Origin: AV40 sp038230255
GTDB taxonomy: Bacteria > Verrucomicrobiota > Verrucomicrobiia > Chthoniobacterales > UBA10450
Direction of reading: 5' to 3'
DNA: 64,000 bases
Assembly: GCA_038230255.1 (NCBI GenBank)
Contig: JBBRNP010000008.1
Span: 62,001 to 126,000, forward strand
The notes beneath the pieces were generated by a model. It saw nothing but the letters and a program-made list of their open reading frames with translations. It made no database searches and was not told the origin of the DNA. The position numbers and the translations under genes are program-made. Below are positions 1 to 8,100 of the stretch, one piece after another; the first letter of the stretch is position 1; each line of letters begins with the position of its first letter.

Positions 1-2
1 AT

Positions 3-773
3 GCGCGCCGGGTTGCGATCATTGATGAAGAGCTCGCGAAAAAGCTTTTTCCAAACGAGGACCCGATTGGGCAGCACATTCGTTACACCCAACCGCGAAA
101 GGACGGCTCGCCTAACGACCTGGAAATCGTCGGGATCGTAAGCAGACACTTGCATGCCATCCAAAGCGACACAGTCGTTACGCGGCTCTTCGTGCCGTTG
201 GCACAAGGTTACGACGGCGAGACTTTTCTTCACGTGCGTCTCCGCACCCAAGATCGACAAGCCGTTATCGCGATGATCCCGACATTGCGCCAGGCATTGC
301 ACGAGATCGATCCCGAGCTGCCGTTGCTACAGATGGCGCCATTTGCCGATTTGATGGCGAAATCTCCGAATCTCTGGATCGTGAAACTCGGCGCGATGCT
401 TTTCGGCGCGTTCGGTTGCATTGCCCTCCTGCTCGCGGTCGTTGGCGTTTACGGTGTCAAAGCTTACGCGGTCGCGTGTCGCACTCGCGAAATTGGCATT
501 CGGATGGCGCTGGGCGCGCATCGCAAAGATGTTTTCGCGTTGATCATGCGGCAGGGCGCGCTCCAAACCGCCCTCGCGATTGCAGTTGGACTTCTGCTTT
601 CTCTCGCCGCGGGACGCGTGCTGTCGCAAATTCTTTACGGCGTCAGCCCAAGCGATCTGTTCTCGTTGATTACTTCAAGTCTCATGCTCGCCGCCGCCGC
701 ACTCCTCGCATGCTATCTTCCCGCTCGCCGCGCGACCTACGTGAATCCGATTACCGCGCTTCGAACCGAATAA
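3..773 (+). CDS. ABC transporter permease, MacB/FtsX type (5' truncated by window)
   Basis: C-terminal part of an inner-membrane permease. The reading frame is open from base 3, so the gene starts outside the window. The first residues (VAIIDEELAKKLFPNEDPIG) are the end of a periplasmic MacB-PCD domain. After them come a hydrophobic segment near residues 130-155, the cytoplasmic motif TREIGIRMALGAHRKDV typical of FtsX-like permeases, and two more membrane helices ending in PARRATYVNPITALRTE. This terminal block is characteristic of the large duplicated orphan permeases common in Acidobacteria and Verrucomicrobia. Its substrate cannot be told from sequence. It converges with the methyltransferase on the other strand, with one base between the two stop codons. 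Confidence 0.88.
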   Translation, partial: ARRVAIIDEELAKKLFPNEDPIGQHIRYTQPRKDGSPNDLEIVGIVSRHLHAIQSDTVVTRLFVPLAQGYDGETFLHVRLRTQDRQAVIAMIPTLRQALHEIDPELPLLQMAPFADLMAKSPNLWIVKLGAMLFGAFGCIALLLAVVGVYGVKAYAVACRTREIGIRMALGAHRKDVFALIMRQGALQTALAIAVGLLLSLAAGRVLSQILYGVSPSDLFSLITSSLMLAAAALLACYLPARRATYVNPITALRTE

Positions 774-774
774 C

Positions 775-1506
775 TCACGCTCGGGCGCGGATCTTCGCTG
801 CCTCGCGCATGAAATTTCGGTTTCGAACGATCCGCGTAGTTGGTTGCTGCGAGTCACTTCGCATGATGACCGAAAAGCAATCGATCAGGCGTCGCCCGCG
901 CCAGTTAACCAATTCCTGGCTCAAACAATGCAAGCCGTGCTTTGCGCAGAGCGAGCGAAACAACTCCGCCGTCATATCCGGGCTTCGATGATGCGCCCAA
1001 TCGAAAATCTTCGCTTTAATCAGCGGCTTTGCTAAGGCCAACGGAATCCGCTCGCGAAAGGAGTTGGCGTATTCGCCGAAATTGGAATGGTGAATGAAAC
1101 CCTTTCCGCCGATTTTCAACTTGGTCCCCAATTCGCGCAGATACGCTTCGACCACGTCCCGTTTGGTGTGGACGAGAGAATCGAAACTGAAAACGAAATC
1201 GATCGAGGCCTCGGGAATCATGGGAAGCGATCGACCGTCGTTAATGTAACAATGGACGTGAGAGTCAGCCGCGAAACGTTGACGACACGCTTCGATGCAC
1301 TCGCTGATCCGATCGACGATCCAGAGGTCACGGCAATGACCTTTCAGATAATGAGTCCATCGACCGAAACCAGACGCGATTTCCAAGATGGTTTCAGCGG
1401 GCAGATAATCGCGAATATGCGGCAGAATAGCGTGCTCCCACTGTGCCTCTGAAGTTCCCCACGGCGCCGACCATTCTTCGCCCGCGTCTTTCCAGTCGTA
1501 TTTCAT
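775..1506 (-). CDS. class I SAM-dependent methyltransferase
   Basis: Protein of 243 residues with a Rossmann methyltransferase core: motif I ILEIASGFGRWTHYL near residue 41, an acidic residue ending strand 2 (WIVDRI), and the motif IV/post-I region SIDFVFSFDSLVHTKRDVVEAYL. The opening WKDAGEEWSAPWGTSEAQWE resembles methyltransferases found in glycan or O-antigen clusters. The substrate is unknown. A tRNA-Phe gene on the same strand lies just upstream, so it probably has its own promoter between 1507 and 1558. Confidence 0.8.
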   Translation of the reverse strand: MKYDWKDAGEEWSAPWGTSEAQWEHAILPHIRDYLPAETILEIASGFGRWTHYLKGHCRDLWIVDRISECIEACRQRFAADSHVHCYINDGRSLPMIPEASIDFVFSFDSLVHTKRDVVEAYLRELGTKLKIGGKGFIHHSNFGEYANSFRERIPLALAKPLIKAKIFDWAHHRSPDMTAELFRSLCAKHGLHCLSQELVNWRGRRLIDCFSVIMRSDSQQPTTRIVRNRNFMREAAKIRARA

Positions 1507-1558
1507 TTAAACAGCGCGCATTCGCTCGAGAAACAGCCCGAACGTCATGGTGGGAATG

Positions 1559-1631
1559 TGGCTGGGGCCGGAATCGAACCGGCGACACGTGGATTTTCAG
1601 TCCACTGCTCTACCAACTGAGCTACCCAGCC
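1559..1631 (-). tRNA. tRNA-Phe (GAA)
   Basis: Read on the minus strand this is a 73-nt cloverleaf: acceptor GGCTGGG/CCCAGCC, D-arm GCTCAGTTGGTAGAGC, anticodon stem-loop with loop CTGAAAA (anticodon GAA), T-arm with GGTTCGATTCC and discriminator A. CCA is not encoded. Confidence 0.95.
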
Positions 1632-1649
1632 GTCGCGGAGGGTCACTAA

Positions 1650-1703
1650 AGCAGAAAACCCGCCTCCGTCCACCTGCGGCGTGGCAAGCGCCACCCTCTC
1701 AAC
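1650..1703. repeat. GC-rich palindromic intergenic repeat
   Basis: The stretch between tRNA-Phe and aat holds a small palindrome (GGCGTGGCAAGCGCC) flanked by CCTCCGTCCACCTGC. Part of it resembles the arms of other dispersed elements in the window. No gene is seen here. It may also act as a transcript end for aat. Confidence 0.35.
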
Positions 1704-1708
1704 CGCCG

Positions 1709-2275
1709 TCAAAATTTGCGCGGCAACTCGACTGCGCGTTCCAAAGATTTCAAATACTGGTCCCGCGAAATCTCGATCGCGCCGAATTGTTCCAGATGCG
1801 GAGTAGTCCATTGCGTATCGAGCAGCGTAAACCTCTTCTCGCGCAAATGGTCCACCAAAGCGACCAGCGCGATCTTCGAGGCGTCGGTCACGCGATGGAA
1901 CATCGATTCACCAAAAAACGCCCCACCGATGGCGACGCCGTAAAGTCCGCCGGCGAGTTTATTCTTGCTCCAGGCCTCAACCGAGTGCGCGTGTCCCAAC
2001 TCGTGTAAGCCCTCGTAGCTTTCGATGATCTCGCGATTGATCCACGTGTCCTTGCGTTTGGCGCATGCTCGAATCACTTCACCAAAGCGATTGTCGATCT
2101 TGATTTCGAAGACTTTTTTCCGGGCGACGCGCCGCAACGCATGCGGGACATGAAAATCGTCGAGTGGAATGATCGCGCGCGGATCCGGCGAAAACCAGGC
2201 GATCGAATCGTCTTCCATGGCCATCGGGAAAACGCCGAGCCGATAGCCCTGCAGTAAAAGCTCTGAGTCGATCAT
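1709..2275 (-). CDS. aat: leucyl/phenylalanyl-tRNA--protein transferase
   Basis: Cytosolic aminoacyl-transferase that adds Leu or Phe to proteins with N-terminal Arg or Lys, marking them for ClpAP in the N-end rule pathway. The 188 residues carry the family signatures: LLLQGYRLGVFPM at the N-terminus, IAWFSPDPRAIIPL, the central RVTDASKIALVALVDHL and LLDTQWTTPHLEQFGA. It is a little shorter than the E. coli enzyme (about 230 residues), as in many bacteria. It stands alone between tRNA-Phe and a repeat-bearing gap. Confidence 0.93.
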   Translation of the reverse strand: MIDSELLLQGYRLGVFPMAMEDDSIAWFSPDPRAIIPLDDFHVPHALRRVARKKVFEIKIDNRFGEVIRACAKRKDTWINREIIESYEGLHELGHAHSVEAWSKNKLAGGLYGVAIGGAFFGESMFHRVTDASKIALVALVDHLREKRFTLLDTQWTTPHLEQFGAIEISRDQYLKSLERAVELPRKF

Positions 2276-2293
2276 GATGCGCTTAACGTTGAT

Positions 2294-2362
2294 GTTGTAG
2301 AGGCGCTTTTGCCAAGCGCCTGTTTATTTTGGTTCGGTGTCTGATACAAGCACCGCTACAAC
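2294..2362. repeat. inverted-repeat element, GTTGTAG/CTACAAC arms
   Basis: Outer arms GTTGTAG and CTACAAC enclose an inner hairpin, GGCGCTT-TTGCC-AAGCGCC (2302-2320), and the phrase TGATACAAGCACCGCTACAAC. The same phrase recurs at 26109-26130 next to GGCGCTT-GATAC-AAGCGCC, so this is a dispersed palindromic family. Confidence 0.6.
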
Positions 2363-2403
2363 CGTCGATTTGCTTTTGCCGACTTCATTCCTAAAATGAG
2401 CGG

Positions 2404-2604
2404 ATGAAGCCCTTGTCGATCTTCCTCCTGATCGCCTGCGCAGCGCTGGCCGGCGGTTGCGCTGATCCCCTCGAGCAGCAGAGCGGTCAGGATGTTCAGT
2501 CAAAATTACAACGCGGCCTGACCGGACAGGGACAAATCGTTCCCGAAGAACGAGACCCGGGCGATCCAGCCGGCGCACACGGCGTCCCCCAAACGCATCC
2601 GTAG
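2404..2604 (+). CDS. small putative lipoprotein
   Basis: A 66-residue protein with a charged start (MKP), a hydrophobic stretch and a lipobox-like LAGGC near residue 19. A polar, Gln/Gly/Pro-rich tail without a recognisable domain follows. Its stop is three bases before the guaA start codon, which suggests co-transcription and translational coupling. The function is unknown; it would be an outer-envelope lipoprotein if processed. Confidence 0.6.
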   Translation: MKPLSIFLLIACAALAGGCADPLEQQSGQDVQSKLQRGLTGQGQIVPEERDPGDPAGAHGVPQTHP

Positions 2605-2607
2605 CGA

Positions 2608-4203
2608 ATGAAAACAGCCGCTCCCCCGAAGCATTCAAAGATCCTTATCCTCGATTTCGGCTCGCAATACACCCAGGTCATCGCCCGTCGCATTCGCGAG
2701 CTCCAGGTTTATTCCGAAGTTGTTCCGTTCAATCTTCCCGCGTCCGAAGTCAAAAAGCTTAATCCGAACGGCATCGTGCTTTCCGGCGGTCCGGCCAGTG
2801 TTTACGACAAAGGCGCGCCGCAAATCGACCCGGAAATCTTTTCGTTAGGCATTCCGGTGCTTGGAATTTGTTACGGATTAATGCAGATGGCGCATCATCT
2901 CGGCGGAAAGGTCGTCTTCACCGGACGGCGCGAGTACGGCGCTGGAATGTTGAACATCACCAACGGCTCGAAGTTGTTCGACGGGCTCGGCAACCAAATC
3001 GATGTCTGGAACAGTCACGGGGATGAAGTGACCGCGTTGCCGAAAGGTTTTCTCACCGCCGGGCGGACCGAGAGTTCCGATTTCGCCGCGGTTGAAGACC
3101 GACAACGGAAACTCTACGGATTGCAATTTCATCCCGAAGTCGCGCACACGCCGCGCGGCAAGGAGATTCTGCAAAACTTCGTCTATCACATTTGCGGATG
3201 CACGATGGATTGGACGATGGGCTCGTTCATCGAAGAAGCGTGCGAACGCGTGCGTCAGCAGGTCGGCGACGAAAAAGTCGTGCTCGGTTTAAGTGGCGGC
3301 GTCGATTCGTCCGTCACAGCCGCGCTGCTCCACAAAGCGATCGGCGATCAGCTCACCTGCATCTTTGTGAACAACGGCCTGCTCCGCGCGCGTGAGGAAG
3401 AAATCGTTCAGCGCGTGTTTGGCGAGAATTTTCATGTGCGCCTGAAATATGTCGACGCGACCGAGCGGTTCCTGACCGCGCTCAGAGGCGTGACCGATCC
3501 CGAGCAGAAAAGAAAAATTATCGGGAACGAATTCATTACCGTGTTTCAGCATGCGACCGAAGAACTGCTTATCGAAGATCGACAAAACAAGGCGCGCAAG
3601 CACGGCGGTTACAAATTTCTAGCGCAAGGAACGCTTTACCCGGACGTGATCGAGAGTGTTTCGATTTCCGGCAATCCTGCAGCCGTGATCAAGAGCCATC
3701 ACAACGTCGGCGGGTTACCGGAAAAAATGCATTTCGAATTGGTCGAGCCGGTGCGCCAATTATTTAAGGACGAAGTTCGCCAGGTCGGATTGCAGCTCGG
3801 TTTGCCGAAAGAAATTGTCTATCGACAACCGTTCCCGGGTCCCGGACTCGCGGTTCGTATTCTCGGGGAGGTTACCCCCGAACGATTGTCGATCTTGCGC
3901 GAGGCGGACACGATTGTGCAGAGCGAAATGAAAGCGAGCGATTGGTATTATCGCGTCTGGCAATCATTCGCCGTGCTTTTACCGGTGCGCTCCGTCGGCG
4001 TAATGGGCGATCAACGCACTTACGAAAACACGATCGTGCTTCGGATCGTTGAAAGCCAGGACGGCATGACTGCCGATTGGGTCCGGCTTCCTTACGAATT
4101 GCTGGCCCGGATTTCATCGCGGATCAGCAACGAAGTCAAAGGCGTCAACCGCGTCTGCTTCGACATCTCGAGCAAACCGCCAAGCACAATCGAGTGGGAA
4201 TAG
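2608..4203 (+). CDS. guaA: GMP synthase (glutamine-hydrolysing)
   Basis: Converts XMP to GMP with ATP and glutamine in purine synthesis. The 531 residues comprise a class I glutamine amidotransferase (nucleophile C88 in GICYGLM; catalytic His/Glu in LQFHPEVAHTP), an ATP pyrophosphatase domain with the P-loop LSGGVDSSV, and the dimerisation domain (PFPGPGLAVRILG; C-terminal PPSTIEWE). The length is normal for the family. It follows the small lipoprotein gene after three bases. No guaB is nearby. Confidence 0.98.
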   Translation: MKTAAPPKHSKILILDFGSQYTQVIARRIRELQVYSEVVPFNLPASEVKKLNPNGIVLSGGPASVYDKGAPQIDPEIFSLGIPVLGICYGLMQMAHHLGGKVVFTGRREYGAGMLNITNGSKLFDGLGNQIDVWNSHGDEVTALPKGFLTAGRTESSDFAAVEDRQRKLYGLQFHPEVAHTPRGKEILQNFVYHICGCTMDWTMGSFIEEACERVRQQVGDEKVVLGLSGGVDSSVTAALLHKAIGDQLTCIFVNNGLLRAREEEIVQRVFGENFHVRLKYVDATERFLTALRGVTDPEQKRKIIGNEFITVFQHATEELLIEDRQNKARKHGGYKFLAQGTLYPDVIESVSISGNPAAVIKSHHNVGGLPEKMHFELVEPVRQLFKDEVRQVGLQLGLPKEIVYRQPFPGPGLAVRILGEVTPERLSILREADTIVQSEMKASDWYYRVWQSFAVLLPVRSVGVMGDQRTYENTIVLRIVESQDGMTADWVRLPYELLARISSRISNEVKGVNRVCFDISSKPPSTIEWE

Positions 4204-4240
4204 ACCAGAAGTCAGCGGTCAGAGATCAGAAGTCAGTTTC
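4204..4240. repeat. heptamer tandem repeat (AGTCAGC-like units)
   Basis: Downstream of guaA, four or five degenerate 7-base units of the form (A/G)(G/A)TCAG(N) follow each other (AGTCAGC GGTCAGA GATCAGA AGTCAGT). It is one of several heptamer arrays between genes in this window. Confidence 0.6.
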
Positions 4241-4280
4241 AGATTGCGGAACGCGGATTTTTCACTGCTAATCAGCAATC

Positions 4281-7058
4281 GTGAACGCCGAACAAAAGCG
4301 GCTGGAGGAAAATAAATCCCCCGACGAGCCCTGGCATTTTTGGGGGCCGTATCTGGCCGAACGGGCGTGGGGCACGGTGCGTGAGGATTACAGCGCCCAC
4401 GGCGACGCCTGGAATTATTTTCCGCACGATCACGCGCGGTCGCGCGCGTATCGCTGGAACGAGGATGGCATCGGGGGGATTTCGGATCACAAAGGCCGGC
4501 TCTGTTTCGCATTCGCGTTTTGGAACGAGCGCGACCCGTTTTTAAAGGAACGGATCTTTGGTGTGAGCGGGCCGGAAGGAAACCACGGCGAAGATGTGAA
4601 GGAGCTTTATTGGTACATCGACAACACGCCGTCGCACAGCTTCATGCGGATGATTTATCGGTATCCGCAATCGCGTTTTCCTTACGAGGAGCTGGTCGCG
4701 CAAAGCGGCGCGCGCTCAAAGATGGAAGGCGAATTTGAAATTTGGAACACGAACGCCCTTGCCGAGGATCGCTACTTCGATATCGAAATCGAATACGCCA
4801 AAGAGAACGCGCACGACATTTTGATTCGCGTGAGCGCGAAAAATTGCGGCCCTGAGCCGGCCCCGCTTCATTTGCTCCCAACGATTTGGTTTCGTAACAC
4901 CTGGAGCTGGGACCGCAAACAAGCCAAGCCGACATTGCGCAAAAGTAGCGACGAAGGGCATGTCGCCGTAGTCACTGCGAGTCATCCCGCGCTTGGCGAT
5001 TACGATTTGTTCTGCGACTCGGTCGATGATCTCTTCTTCACCGAAAACGAAAGCAACTCGGAACGACTCTGGGGCGTTCCGAATCAAACGCCGTTCGTGA
5101 AAGATTCGATCAACGACCGCCTCGTGGGTGGCAAGATCGACCCGCCTTCGCGAAGCTACGGCGCGGCAAGCATCGTGAATTCGGCGCAATTCGGAACGAA
5201 AGCGGCCGCGCATTATAAATTCAACATTCCGGCCAACGAAACAATTTCCATCCGGCTCCGATTAACCCGGGCGGCCGATCCGAGTCCGCCAACCGTCAGT
5301 GCGGCTATGAACTCCGGCGAGGCAAGCAAGAAAAAGGGCGATGAGCCGTTCGCGGATTTTGAGGAGATCTTTCGAAAACGCCGCGCTGAAGCTGACGAGT
5401 TTTACAGCGGGTTGGCCCCGGCAGCTTTAAACGAAGAACAACGCGCCATTCAACGGCAGGCGTTTGCAGGATTACTTTGGACCAAACAATTTTATCATTA
5501 CATCGTCGAGCGATGGCTCGACGGCGACCCAGGCCAGCCATCGCCACCCGATGAACGGCTCCACGGCCGCAACGCCGGCTGGCGGCATCTCTACAACGAG
5601 CGCGTCATGTCCATGCCGGACAAATGGGAGTTTCCCTGGTACGCATCATGGGACCTGGCCTTCCACTGCCTCCCGCTCGCGCTGGTCGACGTCCAGTTCG
5701 CCAAAGCGCAACTCGATCTCATCGTGCGCGAATGGTACCAGCATCCGAACGGAAAGATTCCAGCCTACGAATGGAATTTTGATGATGTGAATCCGCCCGT
5801 GTTGGCGTGGGCGGCGTGGCGCGTTTACCAAATCGAGCGCAAGCAAACCGGAAAAGGCGACCGCGCGTTCCTGGAAACGATTTTCCACAAAATGCTGATC
5901 GCTTTCACCTGGTGGGTGAACAGCAAGGACTCCGAGGGGAAAAATATTTTTCAGGGCGGCTTTCTCGGTCTCGACAACATCGGCGTGTTCGATCGCAGCG
6001 CGGTTTTTCACGACGGCACCCATCTCGAACAAAGCGACGGCACCAGTTGGATGGGAATGTTCTCGCTGAACTTGATGCGGATCGCGATCGAGCTCGCGAG
6101 CGAGAATCACGTTTACGAAAATATCGCGACCAAATTCTTCGAGCATTTCCTCAGCATCGCCGCAGCAATGAACAGACTTTGCGGCAAGGGCGTGGGTTTG
6201 TGGGACGAGCAGGACGAATTTTATTACGACGTTCTCCACACGCCGGGGGGACGTAATCTTCCGCTGCGGGTGCGCTCGCTGGTCGGGCTGATGCCTCTGC
6301 TCGCGGTCGAGACGATCCAATGGCAACTGATCGAAGCCCTACCCGGATTCAAATCGCGGCTCGAGTGGTATCTTCAATATCGCCCCGACTTGGCGAGTCT
6401 GGTTTCGCGCTGGCAGGAGCCGGGCATGAAAGAACTGCGTCTGGTTGCGCTCACCCGCGGCCACCGGATGAAATGTTTGCTCCGGCGCATGCTCGATCCT
6501 GAAGAATTCCTGAGCGATTACGGAGTTCGTTCGCTCAGCAAATTTCATCAGGCGCATCCCTACTCGATTACCGTGCGCGGCGAAGAAAAAATTGTGACGT
6601 ATGAACCAGCCGAATCGCAAACCGCTATTTTCGGCGGGAATTCAAACTGGCGCGGGCCGGTCTGGTTTCCAATCAATTTCCTTTTAATCGAATCGCTTCA
6701 GCAATTTCATCATTACTACGGCGACGATTTCAAAGTGGAATGTCCGACCGGATCCGGGAACTTCATGCATCTCAAGGAAGTCGCGAACGAGCTTTCCAAT
6801 CGGTTGATCAAGATCTGGCAGCGCGATGACAAGGGCGAATGCGCGTTCGCGCGCGCGTCAGGAAAATCTGTAGGGGAAGCTGCCAGCTTCCCTGGGACGC
6901 TAACAGCGTCCCCTACAGCCCGACAAAATCGTTATCTATTTCACGAATATTTTCATGGCGATATTGGCGCCGGACTCGGCGCGTCGCACCAGACCGGTTG
7001 GACCGCTCTCGTCGCGAAATTGATTCAACAACAAGGCGAATTCGGCACGATTCGCTGA
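4281..7058 (+). CDS. GH63-type glucosidase family protein
   Basis: A 925-residue cytosolic protein (no signal peptide) of the MGH1/GH63-like glucosidase family, which hydrolyses alpha-glucosidic or related linkages. The start is GTG. The N-terminal beta domain begins WHFWGPYLAERAWGTVREDYS. The (alpha/alpha)6 barrel carries EFPWYASWDLAFHCLPLALVD (around residue 455), where the WD aspartate is the likely general acid, and SNWRGPVWFPINFLLIESL (around 790). Near residue 863 there is an in-frame insertion of about 17 codons encoded by a 51-bp palindromic repeat at 6868-6918; it falls before the conserved RYLFHEYFHGDIGAGLGASHQTGW. The substrate cannot be fixed from sequence. Confidence 0.88.
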   Translation: MNAEQKRLEENKSPDEPWHFWGPYLAERAWGTVREDYSAHGDAWNYFPHDHARSRAYRWNEDGIGGISDHKGRLCFAFAFWNERDPFLKERIFGVSGPEGNHGEDVKELYWYIDNTPSHSFMRMIYRYPQSRFPYEELVAQSGARSKMEGEFEIWNTNALAEDRYFDIEIEYAKENAHDILIRVSAKNCGPEPAPLHLLPTIWFRNTWSWDRKQAKPTLRKSSDEGHVAVVTASHPALGDYDLFCDSVDDLFFTENESNSERLWGVPNQTPFVKDSINDRLVGGKIDPPSRSYGAASIVNSAQFGTKAAAHYKFNIPANETISIRLRLTRAADPSPPTVSAAMNSGEASKKKGDEPFADFEEIFRKRRAEADEFYSGLAPAALNEEQRAIQRQAFAGLLWTKQFYHYIVERWLDGDPGQPSPPDERLHGRNAGWRHLYNERVMSMPDKWEFPWYASWDLAFHCLPLALVDVQFAKAQLDLIVREWYQHPNGKIPAYEWNFDDVNPPVLAWAAWRVYQIERKQTGKGDRAFLETIFHKMLIAFTWWVNSKDSEGKNIFQGGFLGLDNIGVFDRSAVFHDGTHLEQSDGTSWMGMFSLNLMRIAIELASENHVYENIATKFFEHFLSIAAAMNRLCGKGVGLWDEQDEFYYDVLHTPGGRNLPLRVRSLVGLMPLLAVETIQWQLIEALPGFKSRLEWYLQYRPDLASLVSRWQEPGMKELRLVALTRGHRMKCLLRRMLDPEEFLSDYGVRSLSKFHQAHPYSITVRGEEKIVTYEPAESQTAIFGGNSNWRGPVWFPINFLLIESLQQFHHYYGDDFKVECPTGSGNFMHLKEVANELSNRLIKIWQRDDKGECAFARASGKSVGEAASFPGTLTASPTARQNRYLFHEYFHGDIGAGLGASHQTGWTALVAKLIQQQGEFGTIR
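6868..6918. repeat. three-way-junction palindrome inserted in a CDS
   Basis: Outer arms CTGTAGGG / CCCTACAG enclose two hairpins, GGAAGCT-gcc-AGCTTCC and GGGACGCT-aac-AGCGTCCC. It is 51 bp long, a multiple of three with no stop, and adds residues SVGEAASFPGTLTASPTA to the glucosidase. A related copy is at 56589-56650. Confidence 0.8.
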
Positions 7059-7067
7059 ATTCTCCGA

Positions 7068-7409
7068 CTACTCGCTTTGTCGCGGGCGCCGCATGATGTG
7101 GATGGCCAGGATGCGGCTTTGATGACGCGCGAGCAGATAATCGATGAAGTCACCGATGATTGAGTTCGGTTTGTGCCCGAGCTTGGTCACGACGCGGCAA
7201 ATGAGAGTGTTGCTGCGGCCGTGCCATTCGAGATTGATCGCCCCATGAACATCACGCGCGCTATGGATTTTCGCCCAGCCGTGCGGACGGCCCGGTTGTT
7301 TCGACCAGGCTTTAATAAAACCAAACTTCTTCTCTAATTGCGGATCTCGCGTGATCTGGCTGCGCAACGATCCGCGCCCGGTCGCGATCACTTGGATCAC
7401 CGTTTGCAT
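7068..7409 (-). CDS. hypothetical protein
   Basis: A 113-residue basic protein without signal peptide or membrane segment, not recognised. It reads as a plausible folded protein (AWSKQPGRPHGWAKIHS, then LEWHGRSNTLICRVVTKLG and IIGDFIDYLLARHQSRILAIHIM), with alternating hydrophobic residues in its second half. It is convergent with the glucosidase gene ten bases away. Coding bias on this strand and the absence of a competing frame support it. Confidence 0.62.
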   Translation of the reverse strand: MQTVIQVIATGRGSLRSQITRDPQLEKKFGFIKAWSKQPGRPHGWAKIHSARDVHGAINLEWHGRSNTLICRVVTKLGHKPNSIIGDFIDYLLARHQSRILAIHIMRRPRQSE

Positions 7410-7456
7410 CCAGTCGTTAGGTTGAATCGCGTCGCGACTTTTGCAATTTTTCTTTG

Positions 7457-7553
7457 TGCCCGCGAATCACGCCAATTGACGCGAAAAGTCGGAGCCGGAC
7501 TGACAGTTTCTTCAATTCTTTTTATTGGCGTCTATTCGCGTCATTCGCGGGCC
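7457..7553. repeat. inverted-repeat element with GCCCGCGAAT arms
   Basis: Left arm GCCCGCGAATCACGCCAATT (7458-7477) and right arm TTGGCGTCTATTCGCGTC plus ATTCGCGGGCC (7525-7553) are inverted copies around a roughly 45-base centre. The right arm forms the last codons of the acetyltransferase gene (NDANRRQ). Confidence 0.5.
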
Positions 7554-8073
7554 AAAAAGATTGAAACATTACGCAAACATCGACATATCCCCGCGTCGGA
7601 TGCCGAAACGCGCCCGGAAGCGTACCGATAATTTTCATTCCGAGCGTCTGCCAAAGCTTGACCGCCGATTCGTTGGTCGAAACGACGAAATTGAATTGCA
7701 TCGCGCGAAAACCAAGCCGTCGCGCTTCCTTCAAGCAATGCTCGCCCATCGCGCGACCGATCCCCTGCTCGCGCGCCTCTTTCGAGACGATGAACCCCGC
7801 ATTGGCGACGTGCGCGCTGCCGCTGGGTTGATTCGGATGCAACGTGTAGCTGCCGACGATTTGCGCCTGCCGGGAACTTGACCGGTTTAACCGGTCAAGT
7901 TGAACGACGTAGATATGCGCGGCTTTTTGAAACCAATAAGCCAGGCCATCTTCACGCGAAATGCTTGGATCAAGCGGATAGGTATCGCCCGCTGCGATCA
8001 CTTCCCGAAAAATTTCCCAGATCGCGGCGCGATCCGAATCGGTCGCCGGGCGAATGTTCAACACAGCGAACAA
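7522..8073 (-). CDS. GNAT family N-acetyltransferase
   Basis: A 183-residue acetyl-CoA-dependent acetyltransferase. It starts with a beta strand (LNIRPATDSDRAAIWEIF) and carries the acetyl-CoA loop EQGIGRAMGEHCLKEARRLGF and the C-terminal strand TNESAVKLWQTLGMKIIGTLPGAF, close to phosphinothricin-type GNATs. Between VVQL and IVGSYTLHPNQ there is an extra piece, DRLNRSSSRQAQ. Its DNA contains a perfect 27-base palindrome (7875-7901), so a repeat appears to have been inserted in frame. The last residues come from another repeat. The substrate is unknown. Confidence 0.85.
   Translation of the reverse strand: MFAVLNIRPATDSDRAAIWEIFREVIAAGDTYPLDPSISREDGLAYWFQKAAHIYVVQLDRLNRSSSRQAQIVGSYTLHPNQPSGSAHVANAGFIVSKEAREQGIGRAMGEHCLKEARRLGFRAMQFNFVVSTNESAVKLWQTLGMKIIGTLPGAFRHPTRGYVDVCVMFQSFWPANDANRRQ
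7875..7901. repeat. perfect palindrome inside the GNAT gene
   Basis: Thirteen-base arms AACTTGACCGGTT and AACCGGTCAAGTT around a single T. It adds residues to a normally short loop of the acetyltransferase, pointing to insertion of a palindromic unit in coding DNA. Confidence 0.75.
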
Positions 8074-8100
8074 TCAGCCTTCAAACATGAACACTCAACC

